From Bdellovibrio sp. ZAP7 (GTDB lineage: Bacteria; Bacteroidota; Bacteroidia; Flavobacteriales; Flavobacteriaceae), in the NCBI GenBank assembly GCA_943324165.2, contig CALPKO020000019.1, forward strand, positions 1 through 10,637: a stretch of DNA of 10,637 nucleotides. The letters run 5' to 3'. The notes under the pieces were generated by a model. That model saw only the letters and a list, made by a program, of their open reading frames with translations, was not told the origin of the DNA and ran no database searches. Shown in pieces: positions 6,088 to 10,637 of the stretch; the first letter of the stretch is position 1, and the number at the start of each line of letters is the position of its first letter. The translations under genes and the position numbers were made by a program.

Positions 6088-7326
6088 TTGAATTTAGAAT
6101 ATTTTATAGCAAAAAGACTTATTTCTTCTAAAGACCGTAAAAGTAGCATTTCTGCACCAATTATAAAAATTGCAATTGCGGCGATTGCAATCGGAATGAT
6201 TATGATGATTGTTTCTGTTGCAACTGGGATTGGTTTACAGCAAAAAATCCAACAAAAAGTAGCGGCGTTCAATGGTCATATTGTCATTTCAAATTTTGAC
6301 GACAATGATTCTCAAGTCAGTTTAGAGCCGATTTCAAGAAAACAAGATTTTTATCCAAAATTCAAAAATATCGCTGGTATTAACCACATTCAAGCAGTTG
6401 CAAGTAAAGCGGGGATTATCCGCACTTCTAATTCATTTGAAGGAATTATTCTGAAAGGTGTAGGAAAAGATTACAAATGGGATAACATAAAAGAATATTT
6501 AACCGCAGGGCGATTGCCGGATTTTAATCAAAATCTTAATGCTGAAGTTTTGATTTCTCAGTTTCTTGCTAATCGATTGGGACTTAAACTTGGCGATAAA
6601 TTCAATGCTTTTTTCATCAAAGAAAATGAAGATAGTAAGCTGCCAAATTTAAGGGTTTTCAAAATTGTGGGTATTTATAATTCGGGTTTTCAAGAGTTTG
6701 ATGCTGCTTTTGTGATTGGAGACATTCGCCATATTCAGCGTATAAACAAATGGGAACCTAATCAAATAGGTGCTTTTGAAGTTTTTATTGATAATTTTGA
6801 TGAGCTTAAAAGCAAAGGCCAAGAAGTTTATGAAAATATTGATTCGAAATTGAATACAAAAACCATTCAGGAAAAATACGCTTATATTTTTGAGTGGTTA
6901 CAGCTATTTGATTTTAATATTATTGTGATTTTGACTGTAATGGTAATTGTTGCCACAATCAACATGGTAGTAGCGCTTTTGGTCTTGATTCTAGAACGAA
7001 CGCAGATGATCGGTATTTTGAAATCTGTTGGCGCAAACAATTGGCAAATCCGAAAAATATTTCTCTACAATGCTTTCTATTTAATAGTTAAGGGCCTATT
7101 TTGGGGAAATTTCATTGGGATTGGACTCGTTTTAATTCAAAAATATTTTGGTATAATTCAACTCAATCCAGAAAATTATTATGTTAATGAAGCGCCAGTT
7201 TACGTCAGTTGGATCTATATTTTGATGCTAAACCTCGGCACAATTGTTATTTGTTTGTTGGTTTTATTGATTCCATCGTTTATCATTACAAAAATTTCTC
7301 CTGTTAAAGCCATTCGATTTGATTGA
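6088..7326 (+). CDS. LolC/LolE-type ABC transporter permease (FtsX/MacB fold)
   Basis: The 412-residue protein has four membrane helices in the LolC/E arrangement: one at about 27-49, a large periplasmic MacB-like domain (about 50-270), then helices at about 277-302, 327-351 and 373-399. The loop after helix 2, ERTQMIGILKSVGANNWQIRKIFL (303-326), is the conserved FtsX coupling region that contacts the ATPase. The C-terminus SPVKAIRFD is also typical. Known relatives extract lipoproteins from the inner membrane or act in MacB-like export. No ATPase gene is in the window, so it would come from elsewhere, as usual for this group in Bacteroidota. The start is TTG: the reading from it, MNLEYFIAKRL, fits the usual N-terminus of flavobacterial homologues, and no ATG or GTG is suitable. 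Confidence 0.87.
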   Translation: MNLEYFIAKRLISSKDRKSSISAPIIKIAIAAIAIGMIMMIVSVATGIGLQQKIQQKVAAFNGHIVISNFDDNDSQVSLEPISRKQDFYPKFKNIAGINHIQAVASKAGIIRTSNSFEGIILKGVGKDYKWDNIKEYLTAGRLPDFNQNLNAEVLISQFLANRLGLKLGDKFNAFFIKENEDSKLPNLRVFKIVGIYNSGFQEFDAAFVIGDIRHIQRINKWEPNQIGAFEVFIDNFDELKSKGQEVYENIDSKLNTKTIQEKYAYIFEWLQLFDFNIIVILTVMVIVATINMVVALLVLILERTQMIGILKSVGANNWQIRKIFLYNAFYLIVKGLFWGNFIGIGLVLIQKYFGIIQLNPENYYVNEAPVYVSWIYILMLNLGTIVICLLVLLIPSFIITKISPVKAIRFD

Positions 7327-7335
7327 TTTTTTTAG

Positions 7336-7420
7336 AAGCTATTTCCAGCTTTCCTCCCAAATCTTTTGTCTCGTTAAAAAACGAAACAAAAGGATTTTCC
7401 TTGTCAATCTGGGCTAGGGC
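7336..7420 (+). repeat. Second structured repeat-like element, sharing a core with the one at 2123-2245
   Basis: The block AGCTATTTCCAGCTTTCC is followed by AATC, then a hairpin CTTTTGT/ACAAAAG (7363-7369 with 7386-7392) continued past one C-A mismatch by TCGTT/AACGA around an AAAA loop. GGAT follows at 7392-7395, then a tail ending GGGCTAGGGC (7411-7420). The AATC-hairpin-GGAT order, including the T-G pair at the stem base, matches the last hairpin of the element at 2123-2245, although the stem sequences differ. It starts 10 bases after the permease stop and might also serve as its 3' end. Strand is arbitrary. Confidence 0.5.
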
Positions 7421-7502
7421 AGTAAATAAATAATAAAATTATCGTTCAAACAATTAAATTTCCTTATTTTCGTTTTATTTAAAAGATTCAAATTTTTGCA
7501 TA

Positions 7503-8390
7503 ATGATACAATATTCTGAAATAGAACATAAAAAGCAATCTTTTGTGCTCACAGCAACTTTGTTTTTGTTGTTGTTTTTATTGTTTTTTTTGCTAAAATA
7601 CAATTCGCAAACTAAAATCGATGAGCTCGAAGGAGGCGGTGGTGGCGGAGAAATTGAAGTAAATTTTGGCAATTCAGATTTGGGTTCAGGAGAAAATTTC
7701 GAGTCGATGGAAATAGCGCAACCAGCACCAAAAGCTGTTGAAAAAGAACAAATTGTAGACGAAGAGGTGGTCACCAACGAATCCGATAATGAAGCTCCTA
7801 TAGTGGCAGCAGTCAAAAAACCTAAAGTAGAGCCAGAGAAAGCAATTGAAAAACCAGTTGAAACGCCAAAACCAAAACCTTCAAAATCTACAACCGATGC
7901 ACTTTCAAATTTATTGAATAGTTCCAACTCAAAAGGTGGAGATGGCGATGATGATGAAGCGGGAAACAAAGGTAAAACAAACGGAAACACAAAAGCTGCA
8001 GGTTACAATGGAGGCGGAGGGACCGGTACAGGAAGTGGCGGTGGAAACGGAAGCGGTCAAGGTCTTGGAACAGGAAGTGGATATGGAACAGGAGCTGGCA
8101 GTGGTTCTGGGGCCGGAAATGGAAATTGGAAATTAGCTGGACGCAAACTAAGCAATAGTAGCAAACAAGTCCAGAAATGTAACGAATATGGGACGGTAGT
8201 TGTTCAAATATCCGTAAACAGGAATGGAAATGTTGTTGCGGCTAAATATGCAAAAGGAACTACCAACACTAGTCAATGTCTTTTAGAGCCGGCTTATGCT
8301 ACTGCGAAATCATATAAGTGGCAACCAGATGCTGATGCGCCTGAAACCCAAATTGGCTTCATCACAATTAATTTCAAATTGTCGGAATAG
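7503..8390 (+). CDS. TonB-like energy transducer with Gly-rich linker
   Basis: The 295-residue protein has a short cytoplasmic N-terminus and a single membrane helix at residues 13-32, as in TonB/TolA. A run of six glycines at 44-49 is followed by an acidic then Pro/Lys/Glu-rich stretch (72-128, with EKPVETPKPKPSK), a TonB hallmark. A Gly/Ser/Thr/Asn linker of about 65 residues (144-208) leads to a small C-terminal domain (218-295). That domain, with YGTVVVQISVNRNGNVVAAKYA and a final IGFITINFKL strand, resembles the TonB C-terminal fold. Cys226 and Cys259 could form a disulphide in the periplasm. It would couple an ExbB-ExbD motor, probably the pair at 869-1970, to outer-membrane receptors. 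A TolA-like role is the main alternative. folC follows within 50-60 bases and is probably in the same operon. Confidence 0.75.
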   Translation: MIQYSEIEHKKQSFVLTATLFLLLFLLFFLLKYNSQTKIDELEGGGGGGEIEVNFGNSDLGSGENFESMEIAQPAPKAVEKEQIVDEEVVTNESDNEAPIVAAVKKPKVEPEKAIEKPVETPKPKPSKSTTDALSNLLNSSNSKGGDGDDDEAGNKGKTNGNTKAAGYNGGGGTGTGSGGGNGSGQGLGTGSGYGTGAGSGSGAGNGNWKLAGRKLSNSSKQVQKCNEYGTVVVQISVNRNGNVVAAKYAKGTTNTSQCLLEPAYATAKSYKWQPDADAPETQIGFITINFKLSE

Positions 8391-8436
8391 CGGCAACCTT
8401 CTCCAAAAAGCAATTAGAGGGAACTCTATTATCTTA

Positions 8437-9669
8437 ATGTCTAAAAAAATGACTTATCAAGAAACCATTAACTGGATGTTTCAACAACTTCCTATGTACC
8501 AGCACCAAGGAGCATCTGCGTATAAAAAAGATTTGACCAATACCATTTTACTGGCGAATCATCTTCAAAATCCAGAAAAAAATTTAAAGTGCATTCATGT
8601 TGCAGGCACTAATGGAAAAGGTTCTACATCTCATTTTTTGGCGGCTATTTTGCAAGAAGCGGGTTATTCAGTGGGACTTTACACCTCTCCGCATTTAAGG
8701 GATTTTAGAGAGCGTATTAAGATCAATAATGTAGAAATTGAAGAAGATTATGTTTGTCAATTTATAGAAAGAAACAAACCTTTTTTTGATGATAATGATT
8801 TAAGCTTCTTTGAAATGACTGTTGGTTTGGCTTTTGAATACTTCAAAAAGAAAGAAGTTGACATAGCGATCATCGAAGTAGGAATGGGTGGAAGGCTTGA
8901 TTCTACGAATATTATTACGCCACTAATCTCTGTAATTACCAATATTGGATTAGACCACACACAATTTTTAGGAACAACTTTACCTGAAATTGCTTTTGAA
9001 AAAGCAGGCATTATAAAATCAAAAACCCCAGTTGTTGTTGGCGAGTATTTAGATCAAACAAAAGCTGTTTTTGAAATAAAAGCAAAAGAAAATAATGCTG
9101 AAATTTATTTTGCTTCCGATTTAATTAGCGAAACTTATCCTTCCGCGCTTATAGGGGATTATCAAATTCATAATAAAAAAACAGTAATGCAAACCATTAG
9201 GGTTTTACAAATGCAAAATGAATTTATCATTACTGAAAAAAACATAAAAGATGGCTTTTTAAATGTGATTAAAAACACCAATTTACAAGGACGCTGGCAA
9301 CAAATTCATGAAAATCCGAAAGTGGTTTGCGACACAGCACATAACAAAGAAGGCTTGAAAATTGTTTTAAATCAAGTGTCAAAAGAAGTATTTCAGACGC
9401 TACATTTTGTATTAGGCTTTGTAAATGATAAAGATTTAGATGATATTTTGCCATTATTTCCAAAAAACGCTACCTATTATTTTTGCAAACCAAATATTCC
9501 ACGAGGATTAGAAGTAGCAATCGTACAAAGTAAAGCCAACAAATTTGGATTGCTTGGACATTCATATTCTTCAATTTCAGAAGCTTATCGTGTTGCTTTA
9601 AAAAACGCGGGTCACAACGATTTTATTTACATTGGAGGAAGCACTTTTGTTGTAGCAGAAATTTTATAA
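8437..9669 (+). CDS. folC: Bifunctional folylpolyglutamate synthase/dihydrofolate synthase
   Basis: From the ATG at 8437 the protein has 410 residues, normal for FolC. The P-loop AGTNGKGSTS is at 56-65. LYTSPHLRDFRERI (81-94), EVGMGGRLDSTN (147-158), ITNIGLDH (167-174) and LGTTLPEIAFEKAGIIK (178-194) are the Mur-ligase-type motifs of the family. DTAHN at 299-303 is the C-domain motif. The enzyme joins glutamate to dihydropteroate and extends folate polyglutamate tails using ATP in the cytoplasm. A second ATG at 8449 (MTYQETINWMF) is equally plausible, since homologues usually begin there. No promoter is seen in the 46-base gap after the TonB-like gene, so co-transcription is likely. Confidence 0.95.
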   Translation: MSKKMTYQETINWMFQQLPMYQHQGASAYKKDLTNTILLANHLQNPEKNLKCIHVAGTNGKGSTSHFLAAILQEAGYSVGLYTSPHLRDFRERIKINNVEIEEDYVCQFIERNKPFFDDNDLSFFEMTVGLAFEYFKKKEVDIAIIEVGMGGRLDSTNIITPLISVITNIGLDHTQFLGTTLPEIAFEKAGIIKSKTPVVVGEYLDQTKAVFEIKAKENNAEIYFASDLISETYPSALIGDYQIHNKKTVMQTIRVLQMQNEFIITEKNIKDGFLNVIKNTNLQGRWQQIHENPKVVCDTAHNKEGLKIVLNQVSKEVFQTLHFVLGFVNDKDLDDILPLFPKNATYYFCKPNIPRGLEVAIVQSKANKFGLLGHSYSSISEAYRVALKNAGHNDFIYIGGSTFVVAEIL

Positions 9670-9684
9670 TTTTTTTAAATTTTG

Positions 9685-9715
9685 TTTGGATATTCAAAAA
9701 AGCATCCTATATTTG
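9685..9715 (+). promoter_or_regulatory. Consensus Bacteroidota promoter of tRNA-Val
   Basis: TTTG at 9685-9688, a 19-base spacer, and TATATTTG at 9708-9715 match the TTTG-N19-TAnnTTTG consensus of the Bacteroidota housekeeping sigma factor exactly. Transcription should start near 9722, about 30 bases before the tRNA. Confidence 0.8.
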
Positions 9716-9752
9716 CACTCACAAACAAGGCGAATAGTTTTGTTTCCCGAAA

Positions 9753-9830
9753 GGGCGATTAGCTCAGCTGGTTCAGAGCACCTCGTTTACACCGAGGGGG
9801 TCGGGGGTTCGAACCCCTCATCGCCCACCA
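9753..9830 (+). tRNA. tRNA-Val (anticodon UAC)
   Basis: A complete cloverleaf is visible. The acceptor stem is GGGCGAT/ATCGCCC (9753-9759 with 9820-9826). The D arm holds GCTC/GAGC. The anticodon stem CCTCG/CGAGG carries the loop TTTACAC with anticodon TAC, which reads GUA valine codons. The T arm GGGGG/CCCTC encloses TTCGAAC. The discriminator A and an encoded CCA end at 9830. The 3' half overlaps, on the other strand, the end of a recombinase reading frame. Confidence 0.97.
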
Positions 9831-10637
9831 TCCCGGACAAATTCAATTTTTTTGAATTTGTCCTTTTTTTTGCCCTCTGCGAAAGCCCGTTAATACAGGC
9901 AATTTTCAAAAATAAGGGGTTTAAATCGGCGGTTCGAACTTTTTTATTTTCAAATTGAAACTTTTTCGGAAATATCGAACCAATTATTTTTCGTTTACCC
10001 TCGATATCTGATTCATTATATTGGCATTCAATAGATTCTAGCTTTATTAAAACATTTTCATAGATTTCAATAACCCTCTTTTTGTCTTCTAGTTCAACTT
10101 CGTTTGATTTTAATTCTTGATGAATTTTATCATACCTTTCTTTTGCAATTTTATATTCTGATTTGTCAATATTTCCCTCTATATATAAGTCTTGTAATCT
10201 GACTAATTTATCTTCTATACCTTTAACTTTTTCATAATGTTTAGGACCCAATGCTTCTTTTCCAGATTGCTTTATTAATTGTTCTTTTATCATTTCAACT
10301 AATATTTTCTGAAATGGTTTTTCTATTGTGATTGATTGGAGGAAATCAGCAAACCAGAGATTAACATCCTCGAGGCGGTACCTTTCATTGCATGGACTAA
10401 TACAATGGTAATAGGTATAATGTTTCGATCTACCTTTTGAAGAACTTGCCGTTAAAGGTGTTAAACAGATTGGACAATTTAAAAATCCTTTAAGAGGGAA
10501 TTTTTCATTTATTTTCTTGTGGGCAGTATGGTACTTTTTGCATCTGTTATTTAAAACATCCTGCACTTTTAGAAAAAGTTCTTTGGTAATTATGGGTTCG
10601 TGAATTCCATTAACAACGGTTTCTTCTTCTTCTTTAT
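9787..10637 (-). CDS. Large serine recombinase, C-terminal part (5' end outside window), reading into tRNA-Val
   Basis: The frame is open to the right edge, so the N-terminal catalytic domain is outside; 282 residues are visible. The first codons give VVNGIHEPIITKELFLKVQ, a typical recombinase-domain stretch. Next, counting from the GTG at 10566, is a zinc-ribbon with Cys31, Cys34, Cys55 and Cys59 (NCPICLTPL and HCISPC). A long helical coiled-coil region lies at about 110-185 and a SIFPKKFQFENKKVRT segment near 197-211. Known relatives integrate or excise mobile elements by serine chemistry. The last residues, VGDEGFEPPTPSV, are encoded by the complement of the tRNA 3' half, and the TAA stop lies in its anticodon loop. 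This fits an element inserted at the 3' end of tRNA-Val with the recombinase at its edge. The true natural C-terminus is uncertain. Confidence 0.85.
   Translation of the reverse strand, partial: KEEEETVVNGIHEPIITKELFLKVQDVLNNRCKKYHTAHKKINEKFPLKGFLNCPICLTPLTASSSKGRSKHYTYYHCISPCNERYRLEDVNLWFADFLQSITIEKPFQKILVEMIKEQLIKQSGKEALGPKHYEKVKGIEDKLVRLQDLYIEGNIDKSEYKIAKERYDKIHQELKSNEVELEDKKRVIEIYENVLIKLESIECQYNESDIEGKRKIIGSIFPKKFQFENKKVRTADLNPLFLKIACINGLSQRAKKRTNSKKLNLSGMVGDEGFEPPTPSV
9790..9830. other. Inferred attachment-site region at the tRNA-Val 3' end
   Basis: The tRNA is intact and the recombinase gene points straight at it. The integration core is therefore inferred to lie in the 3' part of the tRNA or just after it. 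The second copy of the core would be at the far end of the element, outside the window, so its exact limits cannot be set. Confidence 0.35.
9835..9871 (+). terminator. Rho-independent terminator of tRNA-Val
   Basis: A twelve-pair perfect stem GGACAAATTCAA/TTGAATTTGTCC (9835-9846 with 9852-9863) is followed by eight T. It starts 5 bases after the tRNA CCA. The same bases are read as codons by the recombinase frame on the other strand. Confidence 0.92.

Noticed and set aside
7475..7990. Minus-strand frame opposite the TonB-like gene
   Set aside because: Its Ser/Pro/Phe-rich product is the complement of the Gly- and Glu-rich coding region. There is no start context or family match.
8020..8120. 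Repeated GGA/GGC-rich units as a CRISPR or minisatellite array
   Set aside because: The units are irregular and in frame, and encode the Gly-rich linker. There are no regular spacers or palindromic repeats.
9686..9958. Plus-strand reading frame across the tRNA and its terminator
   Set aside because: It is open only because it reads through the tRNA and hairpin. It has no family likeness and conflicts with a certain tRNA gene.
10566..10566. GTG at 10566 as the recombinase start
   Set aside because: The frame continues upstream to the window edge with clear recombinase-domain residues, so this codon is internal.

Overview
The window is low-GC chromosomal DNA from a member of the Bacteroidota, most likely a Flavobacterium or close relative. 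The evidence is a type IX secretion tail, a SusE-like domain, a DUF1343 lipoprotein, several promoter boxes of the TAnnTTTG type, and gene starts without Shine-Dalgarno sites. No named species can be assigned from sequence alone.

Layout, left to right. Positions 1-546 hold the 3' end of a SusE-like surface protein with a type IX tail, closed by a strong terminator. An exbB-exbD pair lies on the minus strand (869-1970). A 405-base gap follows, containing a structured repeat-like element (2123-2245). Next come two small exported proteins (2382-3261) and a terminator facing a minus-strand methyltransferase (3333-4049). Divergent from that is a YkgJ-type cysteine-cluster protein (4126-4626). A minus-strand DUF1343/NamZ lipoprotein (4709-about 6028) is divergent from a LolC/LolE-type permease that starts at TTG (6088-7326). 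A second structured element (7336-7420) precedes a TonB-like protein and folC (7503-9669). A tRNA-Val(UAC) gene with a consensus Bacteroidota promoter and a strong terminator follows (9685-9871). The window ends in the C-terminal part of a large serine recombinase on the minus strand, which continues past the right edge.

How the genes relate. exbB, exbD and the TonB-like gene look like parts of one proton-motive-force energy-transduction system for outer-membrane transport, but here they sit about 5.5 kb apart on opposite strands. The NamZ lipoprotein would act in peptidoglycan recycling and the permease in lipoprotein or envelope trafficking. folC is housekeeping folate metabolism, apparently co-transcribed with the TonB-like gene. 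The recombinase reading frame runs through the tRNA terminator and stops inside the anticodon loop of the tRNA gene. This marks the probable left boundary of an integrated element lying to the right.

The best candidates for something under-described are the two non-coding elements (2123-2245 and 7336-7420), which share an AATC-hairpin-GGAT core with different hairpin tips, and the recombinase/tRNA junction. I see no CRISPR array, toxin-antitoxin pair or defence system.
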